Program-made: the position numbers and the translations under genes
Source of the DNA: an uncultured Ignavibacteriota bacterium
GTDB lineage: Bacteria; Bacteroidota; Ignavibacteria; UBA10030; UBA8401
Direction of reading: 5' to 3'
Assembly: GCA_903884005.1 (NCBI GenBank)
Contig: CAISDA010000006.1
Span: 1-64,000, forward strand
DNA: 64,000 nucleotides
Notes under the pieces: generated by a model
Told to the model about the DNA's origin: nothing
What the model saw: only the letters and a program-made list of their open reading frames with translations
Database searches by the model: none
Shown: positions 49,360-58,663 of the stretch, one piece after another
Layout of the letters: every line of letters starts with the position of its first letter
How positions within the stretch are numbered: position 1 is the stretch's first letter

Positions 49360-52355
49360 GTATGTGCGGGGGTGAGCAATTCTCTCACTGTCGTGAGCAG
49401 TTCGTTCAATTTATAGGGTTTGGGAATGATCGCAAGCACTCCGGATTTGGTCAGCCGTAATTTTGTTTCAGGCTCCATAAATCCGGTCAGCAGCGCGAAG
49501 CGAACGTTCGCGTTCAACTGCCTGATGCGCGTGTAGACCTCCGCACCGTCGTATTTGGGAAGCCCGTAATCCGAGAGCACCAAATCGATCCGCTCATGAT
49601 TGTTCCGATACATCTCGACGCCTTCCTTTCCGTCGACGGCCGAGAGCACGGTGTATCCTTTCGCGCTGAGAACATCGACTGCCGTTTCTCTGATGGACGG
49701 TTCATCTTCGATGAAGAGGATCGTTTCATGTCCGCCGGCTGCGGCCGCCGGCGCATCATCGGAACGATCTTCTGAAGACACGGTTCGTCCTATTGTGGGC
49801 AGGTATATCCTGAATTCGGTACCGCGGCCGACGGTGCTGGAGACATCGATGAATCCATGATGGCTGTCTATGATCCCCATCACGACAGCCAGGCCCAGTC
49901 CGGTTCCCTTCCCTTTTTCCTTTGTCGTGTAGAAAGGATCGAAGATCCGCTTTTGTACCTCTGCGTTCATCCCTTCGCCGTCGTCGCTGACGATGATGGC
50001 GACATACTGTTCTGAATCGGCAGCGGGAAAACGGCCGGCAATGCCCGAGCCGGATACGACACCGGTCGTATACCTCAGCGAGCCGCCCTTCGGCATCGCA
50101 TCGCGCGCATTTATGCTCAGGTTCAGGAGCACCTGGTGCAGCTGGTTCGAATCCGCATTCACAAACGGGATCACCGGATCGAGCGCCGTCTTCAGGACGA
50201 CCGTCTTCGGAAATGTTTCATCGAGAAGTTTTATGGTCTCCTGTATAAGATCATTGACGTCGAGGACCGACAGCGTGATGTCCGTCTTGCGGGCGAGCGT
50301 GAGCAGCTGCTTCACCACGGACGAGCCGCGGTCCGACGCCTTGAGAATCGCATCCACCCGGTACTGCAGCTTCCCTTCGTCCGGCTTCGATGTTTTCAAG
50401 AGGTCCGCATTGCCGATGATGACATTGAGAATATTGTTGAAATCATGGGCGATGCCTGCAGCGAGCGTTCCGATCGATTCGGTGCGTTGAGACCGGAACA
50501 ATTGCTGCTCCAATTTTCCGCGCTGCTCCTCCTTCAGCTTCCACTCCGTGATGTCTTCTTTGACTGCAAGGAAATGCGTGATCGCGCCGTTCTCGTCGAA
50601 GATCGGAGAGATCGAGGCCGATTCCCAGTACAAGGCTCCGTTCTTTTTTTTATTATGAAATTCGCCGTGCCATACATTGCCTGAAAGAATATCATCCCAT
50701 AAACGCCTGTACTCGTCGCGCGTCATTGCTCCGGATTTCAAGAAGCGCGGATTTTTTCCGGCAACGTCTTCCATCGTGTATCCGGTAAGTTCCGTAAACT
50801 TCGGATTGACGTATTCGATATCACCTTCGGTATTGGTGATGATGACGGACGCCTGGCTTTGTTCGACCGCACGCGAGAGTTTTCGCGCCTGCGATTCGGA
50901 ACGCCGTCGTTTCTCGTCGTTCTCGTGCATCTCGAGCGCAAACGAGATATCCATTGCAAGGTCATTAAGAAGAACGATCTCTTCGTCGTCGAAATAGTCG
51001 ACCTCATTTGCGTAATAATTGATCGTCCCGACGGTCTTCGACGCAATGTGGAGTGGAAACGTTGCCGAGGATTTGCTGCCCAGCGCAAGCGCGCTTTCCC
51101 GCCATGGGATCATCCGCTCATCGTGCGCGATGTCGTTACAGATGATATTCACCGCATCGCGAAACGCGATCCCCGTTCTTCCTATCCCCTCGCGGATGCC
51201 CGAGAGCGCGTACGGGAACCGGTCGAGAGTGCTATGAGCGATCCCTGCATGGGCAACCGGCTGTATTCTTCCTCCGGCTTCATCGATCATGCCGATCCAG
51301 CACATGCTCAATTTTCCGTAGTCAACGATGATGCTGCATGCATCGTCGAAGATTTTTTGCCGGTCGCGTTCGCGCACGATCAATTCGTTGATATTGCTGA
51401 GCACGGCCAGCGTGCGATTGAGCTTGAGAATTTTCAACTCGGCATGCTTGCGGTTCGAAATATCGCGAATGATGCCGGTAAAATATTTTCCGGACGATGT
51501 GACCCATTCGGCCCATGATAATTCCAACGAGACCTTATTCCCGTTTTTATGGGATCCATGCAGTTCGAGTGTGTCGCCGGGAACATGACGATCGCCGTCC
51601 TGTGGTAACAGTTTAATGCCCCCATTTTGCCGCTCAACGAATCGGTGGGGAATGATGAGCGTCAGTTCTTTTCCCGTGATCTCTTCTTCGGTGAAGCCGA
51701 ATATTTTTTCCGCGCCTTTGTTCCACCCCGATATGATCCCCAGGCTGTCTGTAGTGATGATGGCATCGTTCGCCGATTGCGCCACGGAACGGAAACGCTG
51801 CTCGCTCTCCCGAAGGATCACTTCGCTTTTCTTCCTGGCGTCGACCTCTTTTTTCAGGTCTTCGAGCAGGTTCAGGGTTGCCGTATGGGTCTCTTTCAGT
51901 TCACGGGTCTGTTCGGCTATCAATACTGCGAGCCGATCCCCTTCGGCCCGCTTTAGGATGTTGGCGTTCTTGATCTTTATCATCGCACGGATCTGCGCCA
52001 TGAGCTCAACCTCGTCGATCGGCTTGGCAAGAAACGCTTCAGCGCCCGCTTCCAGCGCAAGGATGCGGTGATCTCTGTCGCCTTTGATGGCGGTGATGAA
52101 CACGACCGGTATATCGGCCAGTATGTTGTCCGCTTTCAGTTTTTTGCAGACATCGTACCCATTCATGTCGGGCATGACAATGTCCAGCAGAATCACATCG
52201 GGGTCTTCGGCAGCCGCCAGTGCGAGTCCATCCGAGGCATTTAAGGCGGTCAATGTTGACGCATCGGGGAACAGTTCTCGTATCAACGCTTTGAGCGTAA
52301 TGAGATTATCCTGATGATCGTCGATAGCCAATATTTTAATTTTCCCACTCACCAT
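49353..52355 (-). CDS. Hybrid histidine kinase (REC-PAS-GAF-PAS-HisKA-HATPase-REC)
   Basis: A 1000-residue soluble kinase starting MVSGKIKILAIDDHQDN at 52355. Domains: receiver with Asp58 in ILLDIVMPDMNG; coiled linker; PAS ('SVAQSANDAIITTDSLGIISGWNKGAEKIFGFTEEEITG'); GAF-like ('ELIVRERDRQKIFDDACSIIVDYGKLSMCWIGMID'); second PAS ('VEQSQASVIITNTEGDIEYVNPKFTELTGYTMEDV'); His[24 protein letters not shown]; HATPase '[38 protein letters not shown]'; and a C-terminal receiver with VLSDYGLPKYDG. The start overlaps the end of the next kinase gene by 20 bases, so the two are co-expressed. The stop is in a REP-like repeat. Confidence 0.95.
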   Translation of the reverse strand: MVSGKIKILAIDDHQDNLITLKALIRELFPDASTLTALNASDGLALAAAEDPDVILLDIVMPDMNGYDVCKKLKADNILADIPVVFITAIKGDRDHRILALEAGAEAFLAKPIDEVELMAQIRAMIKIKNANILKRAEGDRLAVLIAEQTRELKETHTATLNLLEDLKKEVDARKKSEVILRESEQRFRSVAQSANDAIITTDSLGIISGWNKGAEKIFGFTEEEITGKELTLIIPHRFVERQNGGIKLLPQDGDRHVPGDTLELHGSHKNGNKVSLELSWAEWVTSSGKYFTGIIRDISNRKHAELKILKLNRTLAVLSNINELIVRERDRQKIFDDACSIIVDYGKLSMCWIGMIDEAGGRIQPVAHAGIAHSTLDRFPYALSGIREGIGRTGIAFRDAVNIICNDIAHDERMIPWRESALALGSKSSATFPLHIASKTVGTINYYANEVDYFDDEEIVLLNDLAMDISFALEMHENDEKRRRSESQARKLSRAVEQSQASVIITNTEGDIEYVNPKFTELTGYTMEDVAGKNPRFLKSGAMTRDEYRRLWDDILSGNVWHGEFHNKKKNGALYWESASISPIFDENGAITHFLAVKEDITEWKLKEEQRGKLEQQLFRSQRTESIGTLAAGIAHDFNNILNVIIGNADLLKTSKPDEGKLQYRVDAILKASDRGSSVVKQLLTLARKTDITLSVLDVNDLIQETIKLLDETFPKTVVLKTALDPVIPFVNADSNQLHQVLLNLSINARDAMPKGGSLRYTTGVVSGSGIAGRFPAADSEQYVAIIVSDDGEGMNAEVQKRIFDPFYTTKEKGKGTGLGLAVVMGIIDSHHGFIDVSSTVGRGTEFRIYLPTIGRTVSSEDRSDDAPAAAAGGHETILFIEDEPSIRETAVDVLSAKGYTVLSAVDGKEGVEMYRNNHERIDLVLSDYGLPKYDGAEVYTRIRQLNANVRFALLTGFMEPETKLRLTKSGVLAIIPKPYKLNELLTTVRELLTPAHTL

Positions 52356-55350
52356 ACAGCGCCTCGTTGATGGTTTTGAAGAACTGCCGTTCGTCAATGG
52401 GTTTGGGAATGTACGCATCAAATCCATGCGCCAGGATGGTTTCGCGGTCCTGCGTCATGGCGCTTGCCGTTACGGCGATGACGGGGATGTGCTGCAATTC
52501 CCTGTTTTGACGGATGGCGGTATACGCCTGTATGCCGTCCGTGCCGGTCAGCGCAATGTCCATGAGAATGAGATGCGGCTTGTGTTTCTTTGCCAACTCT
52601 ACGCATTGAGTGCCGTCTGCCGCCTCTATGACAGTGAATTTATCGGCTAGCAGCGCCTTCAGGGTGATCATATTGTCGGGATTATCCTCGACGGCCAGCA
52701 CGACCGGTTTGCCTTCGACGGTGCGACGTTCCCGTGACGGCTTGGGGGTTTCCGCAAATTCGGGAAGGACCATTGAGGCCACGGCGTTCTGCAGTTTGCG
52801 GCGGTTCACATCGCCCTTCTGGATCAGCTGATGAATATTTTTGTGACTTAAATACTGGAGTTCTTCCTTTGAAATATGTTTGGCGGTGAGTATAAGCACC
52901 GGAATGCCGGCAGAGCGTTCGGCCTCACGGATGGTTTTGAGCACTTGAAAGCCGTCGATGCCGGGCATCATCAGATCGAGTATCATTGCATCGGGAATGG
53001 TCCGCGCAATGATCTCGAGCGCTTCGGCGCCGTCGCGCGCGACCAACATGTGATATCCGCTTTCCTCAAGCACATCTATTATTTGAATGATCGCCGGTTC
53101 ATTGTCTTCAACCAATAAAATAGTTCTCATGGACGAACCGGAAGGTGGTTGTTGGGGCACTTTTGCGATCACGTGCTTCACACCGGCGGCCCGCACGGTT
53201 TCACGGATGCGGTTCTCGGGCACGTACAGCAAGGGCAGCGTCAGCGTGAATACCGAGCCTTCTCCGACCGTGCTTTTCACCGCGATGGTGCCGCCGAGCA
53301 GGTGTGCATATTTTTTCGCAATGGCCAGCCCCAATCCGGTGCCGCCGAACTTCCGCGACGTGCTGCTGTCGGCCTGCCGGAACTCATCGAAAATGTACGG
53401 AAGATGATCGCCGGCAATACCGATCCCCGTATCGGCCACCGCCACCGCAATGTTCCCCCCGTTCTGCCGAACGCTGATCGTTACCGTTCCTCGTTCGGTG
53501 AACTTGACGGCATTCCCGATGAGATTCTGGAGAATATGGCGGCACTTGCCTGCATCGCAGGCGATAACGATGTCGGCATCGCTTCCGACGTGCAGCAGCT
53601 CGATGTGTTTTTCCCGCGCCTGGACATGGATCATGCCGACCACTTCGGCAACGAGGTCGTTGGCATTGCATTTCGAAATCTCGATGTCTTCGCGCCCGGC
53701 TTCGATGCGTGAAATATCGAGTATGTCGTTGATGAGCGCGAGCAAATGTTTCGCGTTCCGTTCGATCACTTCCAGATAGCTGTACTCCTCTTCCTCGATC
53801 TTGCCCACCAGACGGCGGTTGAGCACGCCCGAGAGTGCAATAACGGAATTAAGCGGAGTGCGCAGTTCGTGGCTCATGTTGGACAAAAAACTGGTCTTGA
53901 GCCGGCCGGCTTCGTCCAATTGTTTTTTCTGCATCTCCAGTTCGGCATTCTGACTCATCAGTTCGGCGGATTGCGATGTCAGTTCTGTCTTTTGAGTTTC
54001 CAGTTCACGGTTTTGGTACTTCAACTGTTCTACAAGGACGCGGATCTTTTGCTGCGCCAGTACACCGTTCAGGTGTGCCGTGAGCATGCCGTGGATCTCG
54101 TTCACAAGGCGCGAAGCCGCATCGGGATAGTTCCTGACACTGGCCAGCGAGACCACCGCAGTGATCTCGGCGTCGAGGCAGATGGGAATGGTCATGATCT
54201 CGCGGGGATGCAGCGTACCGCTGACCGATGCAAAACTGAAGCGCGTATCCCCGGGAATGTCCCTGATATGCTGGATCTGCCGCGTTGCCAGCGCAGCGCC
54301 GAATTCGCCCTCGTACTCCGAGGCGGAAAACGATACGCGGTGCGAGGCGGAAAGTCCGATGGATTCAAAATGCTCAAAATCGGTTTTCTGTCCGTTCAAC
54401 AGGTATACCGCACCGATCTGGGACCCCGTATGCGCGAGCAAGTCCTTCAGCAGCGCATGGCACAAGGCGGCCGGGTCTTCTTCGCTGAACATGAGACCGG
54501 CGAACCCTGCGGCGGATTCTTTGCTTCGCATCTCATTCTGAATTGTTTCGGCAAGGGCATTGAATGTGCTCGAAAGCGTCCCAAATTCATTGGCCGAAAC
54601 ATAACGGCTGCGCGAGCCGAGCACGCCCCGGCTGTACTGCTCGGCGGCCGAGGTCAGCTCGAGCAAGGGTTCTTTAATGGCTTTCATCAATAGATAACTG
54701 GCACAGAGTATCAGCAATGCAATGATGATCAGATACAGTGCCAGCGAGACCTTAATGTTCTCATTCATGGCCCTGGCGTCAGCGTAAAACTTGTCGCCCC
54801 GTTTCACCGCGAAATCGCTGACATCCCGAAGTTCCTTCAGAATTGCCTTTGCATGGAGGTCGCCGACGCCTGAATATTTCGTGCGGTCTGATGCTTCGAC
54901 ATTCTTGCCGGCACGCAGCAAACGAATGGTTTCAGAGCGGATGGATTTCCACTTCACGAAGAGAACGTGCGCCTCGTCGATGTCCGAGATGGGCCCGAGG
55001 TAGTTCGCATACAGGATGTCGAACTGACGCATGGCAGCCTCTTCATGGGCGTCGATTTCCTGAATGATGGATTCCCTTTCCCGGTCGTTCGCCGTCAGCA
55101 TCAGGTCTTTCATGCCCCGCTGCATGCTCACTATTTCGCCCTTCGCTTCGCCAAGCGCGGTGCGGACGCTCACCGGATGTTCGTACAAATTTTTGGTCTC
55201 CTGCCACAAGCTTTCCGTCTGTATCCATGATTCCGCTCCGAGGATCACCACCAACAGGAACACGGCTCCGAGGCCGATACGCAACTGCGTGCCGATGTTC
55301 AGGTCGCTTAATTTTTTGAGGCGACTCACCCAAAATCTGCTTGTGCTCAT
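52336..55350 (-). CDS. Membrane hybrid histidine kinase with HAMP, GAF and two receivers
   Basis: A 1004-residue kinase; ATG 55350 (MSTSRFWVSRLKKL) has AGGAGA upstream. A transmembrane helix (LRIGLGAVFLLVVILGAES), a four-helix periplasmic sensor with CHASE3/4HB character and a second helix (VSLALYLIIIALLILCASYLLM) lead into HAMP, then GAF ('LAHTGSQIGAVYLLNGQ'). A long heptad coil (ELETQKTELTSQSAELMSQN) precedes HisKA (SFLSNMSHELRTPLNSVIALSG) and HATPase ('[43 protein letters not shown]'). Two receivers follow: MILDLMMPGIDG and LILMDIALTGTDG. This layout is that of bacterial phosphorelay hubs. Confidence 0.95.
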   Translation of the reverse strand: MSTSRFWVSRLKKLSDLNIGTQLRIGLGAVFLLVVILGAESWIQTESLWQETKNLYEHPVSVRTALGEAKGEIVSMQRGMKDLMLTANDRERESIIQEIDAHEEAAMRQFDILYANYLGPISDIDEAHVLFVKWKSIRSETIRLLRAGKNVEASDRTKYSGVGDLHAKAILKELRDVSDFAVKRGDKFYADARAMNENIKVSLALYLIIIALLILCASYLLMKAIKEPLLELTSAAEQYSRGVLGSRSRYVSANEFGTLSSTFNALAETIQNEMRSKESAAGFAGLMFSEEDPAALCHALLKDLLAHTGSQIGAVYLLNGQKTDFEHFESIGLSASHRVSFSASEYEGEFGAALATRQIQHIRDIPGDTRFSFASVSGTLHPREIMTIPICLDAEITAVVSLASVRNYPDAASRLVNEIHGMLTAHLNGVLAQQKIRVLVEQLKYQNRELETQKTELTSQSAELMSQNAELEMQKKQLDEAGRLKTSFLSNMSHELRTPLNSVIALSGVLNRRLVGKIEEEEYSYLEVIERNAKHLLALINDILDISRIEAGREDIEISKCNANDLVAEVVGMIHVQAREKHIELLHVGSDADIVIACDAGKCRHILQNLIGNAVKFTERGTVTISVRQNGGNIAVAVADTGIGIAGDHLPYIFDEFRQADSSTSRKFGGTGLGLAIAKKYAHLLGGTIAVKSTVGEGSVFTLTLPLLYVPENRIRETVRAAGVKHVIAKVPQQPPSGSSMRTILLVEDNEPAIIQIIDVLEESGYHMLVARDGAEALEIIARTIPDAMILDLMMPGIDGFQVLKTIREAERSAGIPVLILTAKHISKEELQYLSHKNIHQLIQKGDVNRRKLQNAVASMVLPEFAETPKPSRERRTVEGKPVVLAVEDNPDNMITLKALLADKFTVIEAADGTQCVELAKKHKPHLILMDIALTGTDGIQAYTAIRQNRELQHIPVIAVTASAMTQDRETILAHGFDAYIPKPIDERQFFKTINEALYGEWEN

Positions 55351-55381
55351 CACATCTCCTCTTGCGTAATTCATAGAAACT

Positions 55382-55447
55382 CGCACCGCTTCGCTCGAGC
55401 GGGCGGAACAACATTTCGCCCTGGACGAGCTAACAGCTCGTCCTACA
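55382..55447. repeat. Two adjoining REP-like hairpins before the kinase gene
   Basis: The phrase CGCACCGCTTCGCTCGAGCG at 55383 (also at 47218) leads into a GGGCGGAAC-AAC-ATTTCGCCC-type hairpin and then GGACGAGCT-AAC-AGCTCGTCC. In the second, G-C pair three has become A-T on both arms, a compensating change. Confidence 0.8.
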
Positions 55448-55480
55448 CGCACCACATATGCCGCCGAGTATTTTTTCCAG

Positions 55481-55509
55481 CAGGGCGAAACACCATTTCG
55501 CCCTACAAC
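55481..55509. repeat. REP-like hairpin overlapping the cheR stop
   Basis: GGGCGAAA-CACCA-TTTCGCCC, then CTACAACG. Compared with the consensus GAG/CTC, the stem has AAA/TTT, again paired. The minus-strand TAG is the cheR stop codon. Confidence 0.85.
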
Positions 55510-56327
55510 GCGCGGAATATGGCCGAGTGCGGAAATGCCTCGCGGTAATGGTGATTCAGGAAAATTTCCCGTTCGGCTTCGCCTGTTACGATGAATCCTC
55601 CGCGTGCAAGGCAACTGCCTGCCTTTTCGAGTATCGCACTCCGGTGCTCCTGTTTATAATAGAACAGTATGTTGGCGCACACCACCAGATCGAAGTCGCC
55701 GAAAATGCTTGCCGGCGGGCAGCTGATGTGTTCGCTCAAGAGGTCGAACACGGAAAAATCGATATGCTCTTTCAGCGCCGGGTGAACCGTATATGAATCG
55801 CCATGGTTGGTAAACCAGTGACTAGCGCGGTGTAAATTTATATTGCCAAGGGCGGAAGCGGAATAGCTGCCATGCTGCGCCTCGCGTATCTGCACGTCGC
55901 ACCGGTCGGTCGCGAAGATGCGGTAGGTAAATTGTTCGCCGCTGCCTATTTTAAATTCCTCCAGCACAATCGCCAGGCTGTACGCCTCCTGGCCCGCAGC
56001 GCAGGCGGCCGACCAGATCCGCAGCTCGTTCCGTGTGCCGTTCTTTTTTTTCAGAATGAGCGACGGCAACACGATGCGTTCCAGCACTCCGAAGGTGAGC
56101 GGGTTGCGGAAAAATTCGCTGTAACAGATACGAAGCGAATCGTAAAAGAGGCTACGTTCATCGCTGCTGTGTTCGAGGAAGCGGCAATAGTGTTCCGCCG
56201 AGCCGCACTGGGTTTCGGTCATCCTCTTCCGCAAAGAGGCCTCCAGAAAAGACTCGTCGTATGGCGACACGTCGTTCGCGTGCGATCGGCTGAGAAGATC
56301 GGTAATGTGTTTATTCATGATGCTCAT
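55503..56327 (-). CDS. CheR-type protein-glutamate methyltransferase
   Basis: A 274-residue enzyme. The N-terminal helical part is 'SLRKRMTETQCGSAEHYCRFLEHSSDERSLFYDSLRICYSEFFRNPLTFGVLERIVLPSL'; FFRN is a CheR hallmark. The SAM domain has LRIWSAACAAGQEAYSLAIVLEE, 'YRIFATDRCDVQIREAQHGSYSAS', and 'FGDFDLVVCANILFYYKQEHRSAILEKAGSCLARGGFIVTG'. It transfers methyl groups from SAM to glutamates of chemoreceptors or related signal proteins. No receptor or CheB gene is in the window. The start overlaps the REC-PAS gene stop by four bases. Confidence 0.93.
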   Translation of the reverse strand: MSIMNKHITDLLSRSHANDVSPYDESFLEASLRKRMTETQCGSAEHYCRFLEHSSDERSLFYDSLRICYSEFFRNPLTFGVLERIVLPSLILKKKNGTRNELRIWSAACAAGQEAYSLAIVLEEFKIGSGEQFTYRIFATDRCDVQIREAQHGSYSASALGNINLHRASHWFTNHGDSYTVHPALKEHIDFSVFDLLSEHISCPPASIFGDFDLVVCANILFYYKQEHRSAILEKAGSCLARGGFIVTGEAEREIFLNHHYREAFPHSAIFRAL

Positions 56328-57268
56328 TCGACGATGGTATATTTTTCTTTCCGGCCTGAATTTTTCAGCAGTTCATTCACTTCCTTTTTTAATTCGATCA
56401 TCGTGAGTTCCCGGCCGACGGTGACATTGTGAAACCGCTCCAGCTCATCCATTTTTTCCATGATCGCCGCTTCGGCTTTTTTCCGTTCGGTGATCGCATC
56501 GAACACGATCACAAAATGTTCGGCCGCCGGACTATACACCGACACCAGGAACCACATTTGCATGGACTCGAGGAACATTTCAAACCGTTCGGGCACACCT
56601 GTCGTGACGACACGGCCGTAGACCTCGAACAGCTGCGGGTCCTTTTCGCGGATGGAGGGAATGATCTCGCTGATCTTGCGGCCGGCGACATTTTTCAGCC
56701 CCGACTGCTGTTCAAAGGCATTGTTGGCGGTCAGAATAATGAAGTCCCAGGGTCTTCCTTGTTTGAAGACCATACGGCAATACGCAAAAGCGTTTATCAT
56801 GTTCGTGAACACGGAACGGTACAGTTTTTCGCTCTCGCACAGGGCTGCTTCCGCCCGCCGGCGTGACGCTTTTTCCTTCACTTCATCGAGCGCCCGTTTG
56901 ATGGCTGAAGATAACCGCACCAATCGGTCCTTGAGAACGTAGTCGGCGGCTCCTTTTTTTATGAGTTCGATCGCAGTTTCTTCGCCGATCGAACCGGACA
57001 CACAGATGAACGGAACGTCGGGGCAGATCCCGGCGGCTATCTGCAGCGCATCGAACACGTTGATTCCCGGCAGCCTGAAATCGGATAAAATGACATCATA
57101 GCTGCTGCTGCAGAGCAACGCAATAAATTCTTTTTCTGTCCCGGTGGAATCGATGCTCAGATCATATCCCGCATCGATGAGCACATTGCGGATCATCTCG
57201 GCATCCTGTGGCGAGTCTTCAACACACAAGACTTTCATGGGAACGTTGTGGATATCTGTGGAATTCAT
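56324..57268 (-). CDS. REC-PAS signalling protein
   Basis: A 314-residue protein starting MNSTDIHNVPMKVLCVEDSP. The receiver domain has VEDS, phospho-acceptor in VILSDFRLPGINVFDAL and 'AADYVLKDRLVRLSSAIKRALDE', the DRLxRL ending common in CheR/PAS-linked receivers. PAS follows at ~150-270 ('LYRSVFTNMINAFAYCRMVF...FIILTANNAFEQQSGLKNVAGRKISEIIP'). A C-terminal coiled coil (EKMDELERFHNVTVGRELTMIELKKEVNELL) resembles the linker that normally leads into a kinase, but no kinase domain is present. It is translationally coupled to cheR. Confidence 0.9.
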   Translation of the reverse strand: MNSTDIHNVPMKVLCVEDSPQDAEMIRNVLIDAGYDLSIDSTGTEKEFIALLCSSSYDVILSDFRLPGINVFDALQIAAGICPDVPFICVSGSIGEETAIELIKKGAADYVLKDRLVRLSSAIKRALDEVKEKASRRRAEAALCESEKLYRSVFTNMINAFAYCRMVFKQGRPWDFIILTANNAFEQQSGLKNVAGRKISEIIPSIREKDPQLFEVYGRVVTTGVPERFEMFLESMQMWFLVSVYSPAAEHFVIVFDAITERKKAEAAIMEKMDELERFHNVTVGRELTMIELKKEVNELLKNSGRKEKYTIVE

Positions 57269-57337
57269 TTGCCTGCATCCTTTCTTGCCGGCTCTCCGTG
57301 AGAACCGCCCGCAGCGCATCGGCCGACGCGGTGCATG

Positions 57338-57790
57338 TTATAGTATGGGTGATGCTGGAGCCGGATGCTCCGGAAATAATTTGTCGATCATCGCCAGGAG
57401 ATGCGTGCCGATGGATGATTTGGACACGAACCCGTCCGCCAGCGCCTGCGCTGCCAGGCCCTGTATTTCCGGCGAGTCGTAGAAAGAAATGATGATCACT
57501 TTCAGCGCAGCGTGTTTCGCCTTTAAGCACCGCGTCGCTTCAAAGCCTGTCATCTGTTTCATAAAGACATCCATCAGCACCAGATCGGCGTTGTGGACAT
57601 CGAGAAGCGTCAACGCCTCTTCTCCCGTCTGTGCAATGCCGACCACAGTCACCCGTTTGGAAGCGGAGATAAATTGACCGAGGGACGATAGAAAATCTTC
57701 GTGGTCATCGACGAGTACAACGCGGACTGGAGACCCCGTTGTCCAGGTTTCCGTGAGGCCGCTCAAATGAACGTTGTGCGAATGGTTCAT
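57338..57790 (-). CDS. Stand-alone receiver-domain response regulator
   Basis: A 150-residue single receiver domain after a ~20-residue N-terminal extension. VVLVDDHEDF gives the acidic pocket, Asp74 in VLMDVFMKQMTGFEA is the phosphorylation site, and 'VIIISFYDSPEIQGLAAQALADGFVSKSSIGTHLLAMIDKLF' contains the Lys and switch residues. It resembles the receiver of NarL-type regulators but lacks any DNA-binding domain. It may relay phosphate from the neighbouring hybrid kinases. Confidence 0.92.
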   Translation of the reverse strand: MNHSHNVHLSGLTETWTTGSPVRVVLVDDHEDFLSSLGQFISASKRVTVVGIAQTGEEALTLLDVHNADLVLMDVFMKQMTGFEATRCLKAKHAALKVIIISFYDSPEIQGLAAQALADGFVSKSSIGTHLLAMIDKLFPEHPAPASPIL

Positions 57791-58000
57791 TATCTCATCC
57801 CGATGAGCATTTCATGCATTTCGTACTACCACACATCCATCCACTATGAGAATAAAAATTATCCGGCTGAATTGATATGGGGAGAAACCCCATTTATGCG
57901 AGAAAAGAACCCCAGAAGAAACGGAGGAAGGCGGTGCGATTTTTTTTTGAGGCAATGGTGAGCGAGGCATGCCGGGAAGCGGTCTGCAGACGCGCCAGTG

Positions 58001-58660
58001 TTATTGCGGTTCACCCGAATCGACGAGTTTGGTCTTGAGCGCAAAACGGATGAGGCCGGCCATGGAATGAATGTCCAATCTTTCCATGAGCTCCGTCCGG
58101 TGCCGGTCGACCGTTTTCACACTCACATGAAGGAGCTGCGCAATTGTTTTTGTCGACTGTCCTTCACCGATCAATTGAAGAATTTCCCGTTGCCGAGGCG
58201 TCAAAATTTCGAACAGGCTCTGGCCCCCGGTTACCCGGTCCAGGTACGAACGAACGATCGATTTGGACACCTGCGGCGTGAGATACATTTCGCCTTTAAT
58301 GACCGCGCGAATGGCGAATTCCAATTCGGCGGGAGACGCGCCTTTCAGCAGATAGCCGGATGCGCCGAAGCGCAACGCCTGGGCGACGATCTCTTCATTC
58401 GAAGCGACCGAGACAACGATCACCATGACATCGGAGTGCTCCTTGCTGATGCGGGCCACCGTTTCCAACCCGTTCATGCCGGGCATATTGATATCCAACA
58501 ACACCACATCCGGCTGCAGCTTGGCAATGAGAAGAATCGCTTCCCTTCCGTCGCCGGCTTCACCCACGACCTCGATCCCATGCATCCGCTCGAGCAGTGC
58601 TTTTATACCCGCGCGCACAAGCGCATGGTCATCGGCCAGGAATACTCGTATGGCATTCAT
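58001..58660 (-). CDS. NarL/LuxR-family response regulator
   Basis: A 219-residue regulator with receiver (ADDH; Asp56 in VVLLDINMPGMNG; GASGYLLKGASPAELEFAI) and LuxR helix-turn-helix ('LTPRQREILQLIGEGQSTKTIAQLLHVSVKTVDRHRTELMERLDIHS'). It begins three bases after the stop of the PAS histidine kinase on the same strand, so they are a cognate pair. Its architecture is the same as that of the regulator at 35163, but it is not a recent duplicate. Confidence 0.95.
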   Translation of the reverse strand: MNAIRVFLADDHALVRAGIKALLERMHGIEVVGEAGDGREAILLIAKLQPDVVLLDINMPGMNGLETVARISKEHSDVMVIVVSVASNEEIVAQALRFGASGYLLKGASPAELEFAIRAVIKGEMYLTPQVSKSIVRSYLDRVTGGQSLFEILTPRQREILQLIGEGQSTKTIAQLLHVSVKTVDRHRTELMERLDIHSMAGLIRFALKTKLVDSGEPQ

Positions 58661-58663
58661 CAG

